From positions 36,046,879 through 36,110,878 of the forward strand of contig NC_084596.1 of NCBI RefSeq assembly GCF_033807715.1: DNA of 64,000 bases. The letters are read 5' to 3'. The position numbers and the translations under genes were made by a program. The stretch is from Cololabis saira. Taxonomy: Eukaryota; Chordata; Actinopteri; Beloniformes; Belonidae. Positions 1 to 11,035 of this stretch are shown here, one piece after another (within the stretch, counting starts at the first letter, position 1; each line of letters opens with the position of its first letter). The notes below the pieces were generated by a model. The model was not told where the DNA came from. It saw nothing but the letters and a program-made list of their open reading frames with translations, and ran no database searches.

Positions 1-1060
1 CTTTATTATGTCCGTGTGTAACAACCTTTTAAAAAGCTGAGCTGCAGTGCAAAGAACAAAAACAGCAGATTAAATGCCGACCGTAAGAAAATATTTTGTT
101 TTTAAAAGAATATGTTTTTATTATTAATTTATTTCGAAGAGGTTATCAGCTAACTTTTTAAACTACAATTAGTCCAAAAGACTAGCAAAGACCATGTTCA
201 CTTCTATAACAATGTCCAAGACAAAGTTCACCAGTAACTGTAAGAGATAATGTGTTATATGTCCGACCGTATAGGAAAATAACTCCTGACAGGACAAATA
301 GGACTGCTAGTTTCCCCACCGTACTTAATACAGTCTATGTTAGCTGTGTGCTAGCTATACTAACAAGTCTCCTGCTTTCAGCTAGATCACAGCAAAACCA
401 GCAGACCTTCTCAGAGTTGGCTGCTTTGCAAGTTAAAGCTGCTTACATACTAAATAATAACTTTTCACACCCAATTTGCCAATTACAGAGCTTGCCAAAA
501 TTCGGAGACAAATCAGTGAGTGGTCAGCAGTTGCCAGTTGGCATTCAATTGTTGTAATGACTATCTCAGAGACAAAATGATCTCCAATGTATCACAGAGT
601 CATTGGTCAACGCTGACAGGTACCGAACTTGCCAAATATCTAAAGCAGTCTGGTGACTCCCCTATCATGCTGCAGCCAAGGAGAAGGCAAGGCATTGGGT
701 GAGGTCACCGTGGGGAAGGGAAAAATGAAGAGAAACTTACAGAATCATGTGGGAAACATTGAATGAGACACAATGTACCATAATAGTCTGAGTCTTCCTG
801 TGCAAGGTCTAAACACATAACCATGCACACAGTCTCCTGGACCACTTTCATATAATCACCTCTTGTTCTGTGTGGTTAAGCCTCTTTTCTCTGTATGTGT
901 TTTGCTATCAAAATGTATTTCGGAGGCCATTTGGGGGACCAAGTCTCCGTTAAATCATGTAGTCTGTGACACCTCCCACCCATCAGTCAAATAGTGAGAA
1001 CAAGGACTTCAAGACCCCCACTTATGAAACAGTAGGTGCTGTCGTCTGAATCAGTCTTAC
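1..1060. other. No gene recognised
   Basis: AT-rich sequence with a few short open frames. The longest (252-557 on the + strand) starts at GTG rather than ATG and resembles no family I know. No element ends were seen. Confidence 0.3.
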
Positions 1061-1214
1061 AACCCTGGTCTTCAGGGCTCACTGTCCTGCATGTTTTCAG
1101 CTTGTCATCAAGGTCTGCACAAGTCTGTCAATGGCTCACTAATTTGAGCCAGGTGTGTTGGAGCAGAGCAACTTCTAACAACACGCAGGACAATGTGCCC
1201 TGAGGACCAGGTTT
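1061..1214. mobile_element. Short hAT-like MITE
   Basis: About 35 bases at the left (AACCCTGGTCTTCAGGGCTC...) are the inverted complement of the right end (reverse AAACCTGGTCCTCAGGGCAC...), with roughly 80% match. The interior holds phrases such as 'ggtctgcaca' and 'aggtgtgttggagcag' that are common in fish MITEs with these ends. A second relative lies at 56,858-57,077. No clear target duplication was found. Confidence 0.55.
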
Positions 1215-1955
1215 AAAAAAAAAACAAAAAAACAAAGACTGTTCTGAAGAGGACGGCCCCCTGCTGACACTAATGAGCCAATAAAAGTAAAAAATATATA
1301 TAAAAAAAGCAATGTGAAGACAGTTATTATTCAAGCGCCCCCTTTAATTAAGGTTAAACTGACTGCATTAGTAGTTTTAATGAATTATTGTCATTTTTGT
1401 TTACTGCTGTCTTGCTTTTCCTTCTTGTCAGCATGCTCTTGGTGGGAGAGATTGTAGTTGCAATTTTACACTAGGTCACTGCCATGCAATAAAATTTAAC
1501 ATAGGCAATAACATTGTAAGGCATAACCCTTTACAGGACAAGCGAGCATATTTGGTCTTTTTAGTATAACTAGTCTATGATTATTACGAAAAAAGCTACA
1601 ATGTTGATAAGAGGTCCTTTAATAGTGTCCAACAACCCTCTAAAGTTGACATTTTGAAATGTCATGTATTTTATTGACAGCCCCATATCAATACACCAAT
1701 AATAACAATAATGATAATATACTTTACAGTTTAAAATGTTGATGTGCGCTTACATTCCATGTTGCTCAGAGAACGTTGATTTAGAATCCAAGGTTATGAC
1801 ATCACTGCAGTTCACTGTGATGCATCAAAGAACTAAAATAAAATCTGAACATACGAGTCAGCCAGCTTACTTCATACATTTGAGCAGGACAGACCACAAG
1901 GGACAAGTAAATCCAGCCCTTAACAGTGAGCTATTTGAGTCCGGTGGGCCTTGAA

Positions 1956-3047
1956 ATGGACGCTAAGGAGCTCAATATCTCCCCATACGTCAGGAGCAGC
2001 CACCAAAACGGTGAGCAAGACTCTGCTGTGTCTGAAGCTATGGCTTTGTGTTCAGAGGATGACCAGCGTAGACTCAAATCTACAGCTCCATCTGTGACAC
2101 CACTCGGATTCTCCAAGCAAACAAACATTTCAGCTCCGGAAAAGACTGAAGACGCTTTTGTACCAACAGAAGATTTCTCCGCTGACAATTGTGCACTGGC
2201 AGACTTTTTACCACAAACAAAAGTCTCCACAAGCTACAAACCAGAAGATATTTCTATGCCTGAAGCCATTTTTGCAAAAGCAGAGATCTTTGTATGGGAA
2301 GAGGTCTCATCACACGAGAACAGCCTTTGCTCCGAAGACCGCTTCCCACAGACAGGTGATTCAGCGCTGGGTGTACCTTTGTCAGAAGCACATGACTCAA
2401 CAACAGAGCATGTCTGCAGAGAGAAATACACTTCTAAACTGGAGCAAATGTGGACACACCTAAAGATCATAGAATGGGATGAGATCTCCACATCAAGTGA
2501 GGAGAGCTGTTACTCCAAAGACTGCAATTCTCTACGGCAATGCATTTATGCGCCACAAAACATCTTTGGAAATGAAGAAATATTTGCAGCTGAAGAAACT
2601 TCTTCGTTAAAGGAGGAAATAACTTGTTCAGGATGTCTCTTAGAACCTGAACACATGTGTTCTTTAAAAAGCATGGTGTACCCAAGATCAGAACGTTATG
2701 CTGACCTTGAGGTCATTTCAATACCTGACTATGTCTGGGAACGCACTAAGGACCTTCTACCAGAGGACAAGCCTACTTTGTGGAGGCGTTTAAAAGAATT
2801 CGTAACGCCAGCTCACCGCAGACTATACAAGAACAAAAAGCAGACGAAGCACAGTGCCTGCATTCAAAAACCTGGTGGCGCCGTGGACATCTGTGAAACA
2901 GAGAAGCTTTCTTTGGCATCGGAAGAGATGTTTGTCCAAACAATCGACCTGGAAGACGAAAAGATCTGTTTATTAGAGGACTGCCGGAAACCGAACACAC
3001 GTTCTTTGTGGAGGGACCTCAGAAAATTTGCTCCTGTTTCATTTTAA
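1956..3047 (+). CDS. Uncharacterised acidic repeat protein, 363 aa, single exon
   Basis: Not a family I recognise. The frame is open for 363 codons from an ATG in good context (G at -3, G at +4) to TAA. An in-frame TAA at 1908-1910 lies upstream, so the ORF is bounded. No signal peptide or membrane segment is seen. The protein is rich in Glu, Ser and Cys and is built of about six degenerate 40-residue units. Residues 102-127 (PEAIFAKAEIFVWEE... CSE) align with 200-226 (PQNIFGNEEIFAAEE... CSG), with a weaker unit at 164-187. LWRRLKEFVTP (275-285) recurs as LWRDLRKFAPV (351-361) at the C-terminus. AATAAA at 3201-3206 would serve as a poly(A) signal. An acceptor-like cag at 1924-1926 leaves open that this is the last exon of a spliced gene. 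Repeat structure and an undamaged frame argue for a real gene; its function is unknown. Confidence 0.6.
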   Translation: MDAKELNISPYVRSSHQNGEQDSAVSEAMALCSEDDQRRLKSTAPSVTPLGFSKQTNISAPEKTEDAFVPTEDFSADNCALADFLPQTKVSTSYKPEDISMPEAIFAKAEIFVWEEVSSHENSLCSEDRFPQTGDSALGVPLSEAHDSTTEHVCREKYTSKLEQMWTHLKIIEWDEISTSSEESCYSKDCNSLRQCIYAPQNIFGNEEIFAAEETSSLKEEITCSGCLLEPEHMCSLKSMVYPRSERYADLEVISIPDYVWERTKDLLPEDKPTLWRRLKEFVTPAHRRLYKNKKQTKHSACIQKPGGAVDICETEKLSLASEEMFVQTIDLEDEKICLLEDCRKPNTRSLWRDLRKFAPVSF

Positions 3048-3200
3048 AAAAGTGCTGAGAGGGAAGCACACACACGAAACACCATTTTATGGCTATAAAC
3101 TTTCTATATCTATAAATTGTATAATTGGTTAAATGTTTATTGTAAATCTGTTGGGGTTTCTCCCAACCAGATGCTGGGGCTTACACCCCCCCAAAAAAAT

Positions 3201-3206
3201 AATAAA
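3201..3206 (+). terminator. Candidate poly(A) signal for the 363-aa ORF
   Basis: AATAAA lies 154 bases after the stop codon of the upstream ORF, on the same strand. This is the usual position and sequence for a vertebrate cleavage signal. No cleavage site can be assigned without transcripts. Confidence 0.4.
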
Positions 3207-3347
3207 ATACAAAGAAATGTTAATTGGAGGTCCTTTTGTTCTTCCACAAAGATCTTTTTCTCTGTATGTAAATGTAATCTACACTTTATCAGCATATCAA
3301 CGGCAAGCATTAGTACTTCCATAGTAATATGTGCATTGCTTCATGTG

Positions 3348-4057
3348 CACAGGTGTCAAGTAACGAAGTACAAATATTTTGTTACCTTACTTAAGTAGAA
3401 ATTTTGGTTATCTATACTTCACTGGAGTAATTATTTTTCAGACTACTTTTTACTTTTACTCCTTACATTTTCACGCAATTATCTGTACTTTTTACTCCTT
3501 ACATTTTAAAAACAGCCTCGTTACTCTATTTCATTTCGCCTTTAAAAAAAACTATCCAGTTAAATTGCTCCATCCGGATAGAGTGAATTTGGTTGTGGTT
3601 GTTTCAGATGTTCTTGTCCAGTTTTGTTCTTACATCCGTTCCCTCAGATTCCTGCAACTAAACTTGGATGTACATTCCAATAAAGGTTAGGATAAATGAT
3701 AACATGCCTCTGAAGTTTGACTTTTTGCACCATTACAATACTTATAGGCAACTAGTCATCATATCTCCTGCTCTCTGAAACACATGTTAATGCTCAATAG
3801 TACACATATATGGTTCTTTAATATATTTGCATTATACTAAGATGCATTTATTTTCAATGGCTTTTGTCCTTAATGGCTTTTTTCTCCCTTACATTACTTT
3901 TATTTTTATACTTTAAGTTGTTTTGAAACCAGTACTTTTATACTTTTACTTGAGTAAAAAACTTGAGTTGATACTTCAACTTCTACAGGAGTATTTTTAA
4001 ACTCTAGTATCTATACTTCTACCTGAGTAATGAATGTGAATACTTTTGACACCTCTG
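3348..4057 (+). mobile_element. Tol2-like hAT MITE, copy 1 (710 bp)
   Basis: The ends are CACAGGTGTCA and TGACACCTCTG, close to the CAGAGGTGT termini of the hAT element Tol2. The flanks form an 8-base target duplication with one mismatch (ttcatgtg at 3340-3347, tccatgtg at 4058-4065). The interior has the ACTTTTACT/AAGTAAAAGT-type short repeats of Tol2 ends and no transposase. The element is in opposite orientation to copies 2 and 3. Assignment to the Tol2 group is from end similarity. Confidence 0.85.
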
Positions 4058-4065
4058 TCCATGTG

Positions 4066-6104
4066 CGAAACCTTAATGTTGGACTGTATGTGAAGATGTG
4101 AATTACAGTTATAAAAAAGTAAAAGTACTCCAAGTATGTCTTCATTAATATATGTATAAGCACATTTCTCACTAATTCAGATTAGAGCACAGGTTCAAAG
4201 CTGGTGCTCCCATTACAAGTGAAACCCTTTTGCCAGTTAGAAAGTTTAGTGACTTTTTAGCGTCAATATCCAAAGCTCTCGAGTCATGAGACATACATTA
4301 CACCATTTGTGATCAGACAGAGTCTGAGCGAGAACATGCTCTAGTTGAACACACTGCACCCAATCAGCGATGTTGGAGGACCATCTTTGAGGCTGATCAG
4401 AGACACCAGTGATGCCAGGATTCTAAGAAGACTGGAGTCCACATCATCAAAAGACTTAATTTCATCCTAAATCGGAAAAGCTGCACATCCAGGACTTTAA
4501 AGTAGAAGAAGTGCCATCATATACACACATAACCAGATGAAAAACAAGGCTGAACATCAGCCTGAGAATCATAAACATTGTTAACAGGTTAATAAATTAT
4601 CAATGTCATGTATGAAGGGCTAGAAAATGTATTATTTGTATGTGTGTGTTTGAATAAAAAGCATTCATCCCTTTGCTGTGACTCCCACAGGGATTTTTGT
4701 AGTTAGAAGTATTCTTTTTATCAATTGCCTCACGAATGAAAACACCTCCAAATCAAAGAAGCATGCTGTGTACATCCCCCGCTATAGAGGATTTTTTTCC
4801 ACCTCTCATCTGGAACCGAAGTAGCCTTGTCACTATTTGGCTCCTTTGTTGCCCAGAAATGTCGTGCAGAGAAACAAATGCTTCTTTTCTTCTTCTTTCT
4901 CTTCATGGGAGACATGTGAATCAGAAGACAAAGGACGACTCAGGAGCAGACGCAAGCTGTGAGAAATGTAACTGGGAATGAACAATACAACAATAAAAAT
5001 AATGATGCCACTATAAATCCCAAATTTGAGTGATTTGAAAAAAAAGAGAGAAAAGCGCAGAAACAGATGAAGAGGGACAAAGACAAAACTGAAACTAATC
5101 AGGTGGGAAAAACACTACATTTGTTTGTGATTTGGTTCACACTGGTTCGAATGCACAAACAGATGCTGTGGTGATGGTGGCGATTTATTGCATGCAAACC
5201 TACACACACACACACACACTTCCACCCACACATAGACATGCTGTAATGAGATGATCCCCCGATAGAAAACATGCAGGACATTAAAGCTTCACAAATGGCC
5301 GGCAAAACAACAGCTGTAATGCACCAGGCAGACATTTGTTCCACTAATCACTGGAGGGATTGTCAAATGCAGGCTACCAGAGACTTATGTTATTAGGCCC
5401 TGCAACAGTGACTCTGCAACACACACACACTCACGCACGCAGTGGATAAGTCTGCCCAGTATCCCTTGCCTCGGTCCTCGCACTTTGGCAGCTGTCAGTG
5501 ATTTTGACATGTAAGATCGTGGAAAAAGGGGATTACACTGATCTGTGGAGAAAAGACATCTTCCCATCAGATATTCCAGCAGGTGTAGTCAAATAAACAG
5601 GACAGTTATATTACCTTTTAGATGAAATGTTTATGCTTACTGAAGTTACAGAGAAACAACCGTTTCATATAGCTTGCCAGGGTTTGTGTTCGGTGGTCTT
5701 TCTGGAGACAGACACTTGTTTGATTGTTTTTTTAAGACACTTGGATGAAACAACAACATCTTGTCAAAAACATCGATATAGCATCTCTTATGACTAAAAG
5801 GATTTTCTGTCTGTTAATCGATTACTTTGTCTCATATTCTTTCTTTACTTACTGCAATTGTTTAACAGAAATGTTTGTGTAGAAACCTTGAGTGGTTTTG
5901 GGGCTTTGGTCTTGTTCTTCTTAAATATTATTTCTACTGTTCAGTCAATTTTACTTCCATTTGTGTCTGCCTTTCCATCTCAATTCAAGATAATATTGTG
6001 AAAACAAGGAAAAAAGAAAAATGAATCCATGCCTTTGTTACATCCAGATTTGACTACTGAAATCCCTGATAAGTAGAACATCCTGAAATGACTCAAACAT
6101 CCTC
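4066..6104. other. Intergenic, nothing recognised
   Basis: No coding frame or element end is supported. There are short CA runs near 5200-5220 and 5420. The open frames here are short and start at random positions. Confidence 0.3.
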
Positions 6105-6248
6105 CAGCTGGTCCAAAATGCTGCAGCAAGACTTCTGATTAGGATTTGCAGAAAGGAGCACATTTCCTCAATTTTAGATCCCTTAAATTAGTTTCCTGTT
6201 TAGTCTGGGAGAAATTAAAACATTTCTCCTCACACATCATGATCTTAA
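6105..6248 (+). mobile_element. L2-type LINE fragment, 5' part
   Basis: Frame reading from 6106 gives LVQNAAARLLIRICRKEH followed by ISSILDPLN-stop-FPV. This is the C-terminal ORF2 region of L2/CR1-type LINEs, where a 'LVQNAAARLLT' phrase is typical. It carries a stop codon and is dead. It continues on the other side of the TTAA MITE at 6249-6499. Confidence 0.65.
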
Positions 6249-6499
6249 AGCAGCACAATGTAACTTTCAGCTTTTGTTGAGTTTGGCGGCTCCTTTGGAC
6301 AAAAGCGGTAGTGCTTTACCAGTAGCGTGGAAGGGTTCCTAGTTCCTACAATGCACCTCGAAGTTACATAGTGCCAGTGAAGGCGATACAGACCCCTCAG
6401 ACCATGACAGAGGTGTCATTAAACCTGTTGTAAGTTGATGTACCATCACAATGACTCTGAAAATATTATATTAAGGTGGAAAAGTTACATTGTGCTGCT
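6249..6499. mobile_element. TTAA-flanked MITE (251 bp) nested in a LINE
   Basis: Near-perfect terminal inverted repeats (AGCAGCACAATGTAACTTTC at left, its complement at right) are bounded by TTAA at 6245-6248 and 6500-6503. TTAA duplications are typical of piggyBac-like and Kolobok-like elements. No coding capacity. The insertion splits a LINE copy. Confidence 0.8.
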
Positions 6500-7030
6500 T
6501 TAAGCGCCTAGCTAAAGTAAACCATACTTCCATCGCTCCAGCGCAGCACTTTGCTCTCAAACTGCACGTTTACTTGTGTTTCCGGGAGTTTCCCAAAGCA
6601 GAGTGGGAGTCAGAGCCTTCAGTTCTCAGTCTCCTCCACAGTGAATTCATCTCAGTTAGTGTTTGGGATGCAGACATCGTTGTCTCCCTTTTAGACTAGA
6701 TTGACAACTTTTCTTTTTAATAAAGCCTATAGTGAAGGCGGGCTCAGGTGCCTTGCATCATCCACTTAGTCGTGCCGCTATATAGGCATAGACTGGTGAG
6801 GGATTCCCGTTATGCACTGGGCTCTTTCCTCCCCGTTCATTGTGTAAATGCCTTTATTTTTGCAACCAGCATTCTACTGTTTTGTGTTACATATGTCAGA
6901 ACTCTCTGTGTTTGATGGTCTCTCTTTCCGGTTATCTCAGACCCCCAACCGGTCGAGGCAGATGGACACTGTCTCTGAGCCTGGATCTACCGGAGGCTTA
7001 TTCTTCCTCGTGTCCTTGATGCCTCGCTTT
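6500..7030 (+). mobile_element. L2-type LINE fragment, 3' part
   Basis: The sequence resumes the LINE after the MITE. The 6490-6699 region retains, with frame shifts, an RAFSSQSP-type phrase and an FLIKP-like ending expected of the L2 ORF2 C-terminus. Downstream text such as 'ccaaccggtcgaggcagatgg' near 6947-6966 is a widespread fish LINE 3' UTR phrase. The 3' limit is approximate. Confidence 0.5.
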
Positions 7031-7599
7031 TAATGTGCAGCTGCACAGCGCTCGTGCTGAACATTTATGAAAGGTGTTCAAAAAGCACTGACTCAATCAC
7101 GTTGCTTCAGTGCCTTTATCGCATCAAACCGAGAAAGTGGAACAAGTCCTAAAACACATGAACACATGAACGTCCCCTCTCACAACACAGGCTGTGAGAC
7201 GGGCACGTCCTCCCGGGGTGGACGTATTGTTCTGTCACCGGCTTCTCTGTGGTGTCAGGCTGCGCTGCCTCTGCAAGTGAGTGTTAGAAGTAAAACACGA
7301 CACGTCGCATCATCCCATAGTGATTTCTAAACTAAACTCTACAGCTCTTGACAACTTAAAAGAGCACCTTTCATCATTAGTGAGTAGCTGACAAACACAG
7401 TGAAGAACGCAGCGCCTGAATGATGGGAAACATTCTCAGGTACTTGAGTGTGGCAACAGAAACAAGACTTATTGTTAAATCAAGTTATGTATCTATAGTT
7501 TATATTATTTTTAAGGCCTGCTATAAAAAAGAAGTGAGAGCATTTTTACTTTAACAACACAGGTAATTAATCTCTTAGTGGGTTTTTCTGTCAGATGCA
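7031..7599. other. Intergenic, nothing recognised
   Basis: No supported gene. The 87-codon open frame near 7067-7330 matches no family I know and may still be LINE-derived. Confidence 0.25.
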
Positions 7600-7607
7600 T
7601 TCATTAT

Positions 7608-8379
7608 TAGGGGAGGGTATTGGGAAGGACCTCACGATACGATACGCATCACGATACTTGAGCCACGATACGATACACATTGCGATATCCCGATTATGCG
7701 ATATCCCGATTATTATATTCTACATAGTTCACCGAAAAATTTAAAAATGCATTACACATCTTAAAATCCAAGTTGTATATATGTACATCAGATGATAGTG
7801 ATGGATCTTAAAATCCGAGTTGCACGTTCATCAGATTATAGTGACAATTCATGGGACAAACTGAGTCAAAACAATGTTTTATTATAACTATACAAGCTAA
7901 AGTTACAACTTATTTGTATATGTTTTTCATATTATTTACATCATATGAAATTAACATTAAATTTAGTATGAGGTTGCTTTAATTATGTGGCAAATGATAA
8001 TAAAAACAAGAAAGATGGGTACTAAAACCAAGGACAGGCACAGTGATCAGTCAGTATAGATATAAATCCATAAATAAATAAACCTCTGTCCATTATTTTT
8101 CATTTTTTAAGGACAGGCAATTGTGTTATATAAAAAGTAAATTATAAAATGAAATAAAACGTGAAATAAAACCGGAGCTCAGTGCAGGGCCCTCCCAGGG
8201 TTGGTAGAGAGTGGCAATGCCCAGGACTGTCACTTAGGTAGGAGCACTGGGTAATATAATGGGAAAAAGATCGGGGATAAAAAAAAAAAAAAACGATATT
8301 CAAATTTTGAATATCGATATTGAATCGGCTGGAAAAGTATCGCGATATATTGCCATATCGATATTTTTGCCCACCCCTA
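7608..8379. mobile_element. hAT-like MITE with ATCGATAT-rich ends (772 bp)
   Basis: The termini are TAGGGGAGGG at left and CCCACCCCTA at right, followed inward by runs of 'cgatacgata' and 'atatcgatatt'. An 8-base target duplication with one mismatch flanks it (ttcattat at 7600-7607, ttcattac at 8380-8387), as expected for hAT elements. The interior has no transposase. Confidence 0.75.
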
Positions 8380-8387
8380 TTCATTAC

Positions 8388-10162
8388 TAGATGTAAAGGT
8401 GCACACATCCAATCGGATAATGATGTGTTAATCAGAATCAGGGCGCTGCCTCTACCTTCTCTCTGGACACCCCCAAATGCCTTTTCATCTGTGATCTCAC
8501 AAAGTCCATTACTATTTCAGAAGGATATCATGGTCCTGCACCACGATCAATACTCTTCCATTAATGTGATGAACGGTCAGTTTCCGCCAACCATCTGCAG
8601 TCAAGACAAATTCTCAGGACCTGCTGATCTGAATCAGTCAGCGTCGGCATGACAGCACGACACCCAGGTGATCTGAAGGCTGAGAAGAATGACTGAACAA
8701 CTTCCCTCATAGGTGTCTGCTGTGGAATAAATGTCGTCTTTTACTTCAGCAGTCAAATCAGATGCCGCCAATCATTCGGTTTAAGTTTAGCTGAATACTG
8801 AATGTTTTTCTGTTGTTTTTTTCCCATAATACGTAATGTTGGAGGGTAAGATCCACTGTCGCTGTCAGAAACATCTGCTATCCAAACACAGCTCTATGCT
8901 TTGAATAAATTTGGGATTTGTTAACATTCTGGCAGCAAAGGTACGGTTCGAAACTGACTTTGCAGCTGTAAGAATTCAAAAGAGTACGTTTTAAAGAAAA
9001 TGAATTACCCTACATCCTCAGCAAACACTAAAACCAGTGCTAACAAAAACATCCCCTCTGATTTTATTCCATAACTGAAATGCAAAGCCCATCCCTCAGG
9101 AAACAGGAATTAGTTTCCTTTTTTTTTTTTGTTTAAATTTGAGATGGATTGGATGTGAAAATCTTGGCAAAGACATCAGCATGTAATTTAATGAAGTGTG
9201 CATTGTTAGCTCACTGCAGAAACTGGTTTCCCTCAATTTAACAGCTGACATGAGCTACTATCTTTTGGTAATCCGAAGAGAAATGTAGAGTGGCAAAGCA
9301 ATTACTGCCTGACTGACGCGCTCCTGGTTAAATATTCAGCTCAGGCAACAAAGCGAATTCTGCATAATGCTCAAGTAAAGTTCAGATCTCACTGTGATGT
9401 GGACAGAATGATGCGGCCATCGATTCAGAGCAGTACTGGCTGCTATTATGTGCTGTGTCTTAGTAAAAATGTTTCTAATTATGAATACAAATGAGGGAAA
9501 AAAAATGTCATCGTACCCTAATTAAACTGGTTCTCAATTTTACACGACAGCCATCAGAGGAGCTGCAATTCTGGTTTAAACTGGCAGATGATATTATTTG
9601 CAGTCCTGTTGCTGCTGTTAGATAGTAATTCATCAGGTCAGTGACTGGCAAACATTTAATTTTAACCCCTTAAGCCATTTTCTTTCTCTTTTTTTACAAG
9701 TTCTGTGATAAAGCAGGATGTGGTGCAGGCACAGGCTGTGTTGAAATAATGTTCTGGCACCACAAGAGAATAGAGGCAAATTCATATTTTAGTAGGAACA
9801 GATTCTTAGGTGATGGTGCACACATGAGTTCCCTTGTACAAAGGACTGCTCTTTAACTCAGAACGCTGCTTGCTGAGCTAAAACACATGAATCGCTAGAC
9901 TTTTCTTTACTGTTTTCAGCTGTCATTTTTTCTGTCGCCGTCTTTTTCAGTTGAGACTCGTTGTTTTCCTTTCACTTTCAATCTATCTAGCTGATTAGGT
10001 TTAGGCACCAAAATGCTTGTTTGGGATTAACATGTATGGCTTAGTCGGCTAGAGAAAACCTGAAAACCTGTACTCTCATCTGAATTAATTAATTTCCAGC
10101 CTTGTCACTCATTCCCCTGCTATTTATTGGTTCGTCTGAGACACAGGAGTACGACAGAGTAT
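8388..10162. other. Intergenic, nothing recognised
   Basis: AT-rich unique-looking sequence without a supported ORF, RNA gene or element end. Confidence 0.3.
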
Positions 10163-10690
10163 TAGGGCCAAACTAAGACAAAAAAAAATGGAAATTACGA
10201 GAATAAAGTCGTAATATTTTGAGAATAAAGTCGTAATATTAAATATATTATAAATATATCTTCACAAGATGCTCAATATTCCTCATTTTTACACAGGGAG
10301 AAGAGTTCTCATAAATTATATTCTCATAATATTACGACTTTATTCTCATAATGTTACGACTTTATTCTTGTAATGTTACGACTTTATTCTCGTAATTTTA
10401 CGACTTTATGCTTGTAATATTACGACTTCATTCTCGTAATATTACGACTTTATTCTCGTAATATTACGACTTTAATCTCGTAATATTACGACTTTATTCT
10501 CATATTACGACTTTATTCTCATATTACGACTTTAGTCTCATAATACGACTTTATTCTATTACAACTTTATTCTCATAATACGACTTTATTCTATTACAAC
10601 TTTATTCTCGCAAAATTATGACTTTATTCTCGTAATTTTACGACTTTATTCTCGTAATTTCCAATTTTTTCTTGTCTTAGTTTGGCCCTA
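10163..10690. mobile_element. Foldback element with internal ~22-bp minisatellite (528 bp)
   Basis: Terminal inverted repeats begin TAGGGCCAAACTAAGAC and end GTCTTAGTTTGGCCCTA, and extend inward about 40 bases. The right two thirds is a tandem array of a unit close to ATTACGACTTTATTCTCGTA, about 15 copies, many degenerate. The left arm carries inverted copies of the same unit. TA at both edges would fit a TA duplication, but this is weak because TA is part of the palindromic end. Confidence 0.75.
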
Positions 10691-10919
10691 ATACAGGAGA
10701 AATGAAAGGAAAGGAGAAAGAAGTAGGACTTCTGAACTCTACAAAGTCAATGTGGGTCAAGATTGTCACTGGTTCATAAATGTATCATATAATTGCATCT
10801 ATACCCATAACAAGTTGTATGTGGTAAATTCAAACTGCCCCATTTCAAAACCTACACAAAACATCTTCAAGTTCAGTCAGAAGCAACTCTATGATTAATC
10901 TTTGACTCCAAGGACACGT

Positions 10920-11035
10920 GTTCATCTAGTCATCTATTATCTCAGAGGTCTGCTGGAACCTGTCCCAGCTCTCGTTGGGTAGAAGGAGCTGGTGAGGACA
11001 GGTCACCAATCCGTCACTGTGGATAAGAGTGAGGG
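10920..11035 (+). repeat. Old dispersed repeat fragment
   Basis: The phrases 'ggaacctgtcccagct' and 'gacaggtcaccaatccgtcac' match a repeat tail very common in fish genomes (generally 'gcctatcccagct... ggacaggtcgccagtccatc'). It is decayed and the family name is not certain. Confidence 0.45.

Noticed and set aside
252..557. 101-codon + strand frame with a hydrophobic stretch
   Set aside because: It starts at GTG, has no good ATG and shows no family features or splice evidence.
10316..10660. CRISPR-like array of short repeats
   Set aside because: The repeats are contiguous without unique spacers, lie inside a foldback element and the genome is eukaryotic.
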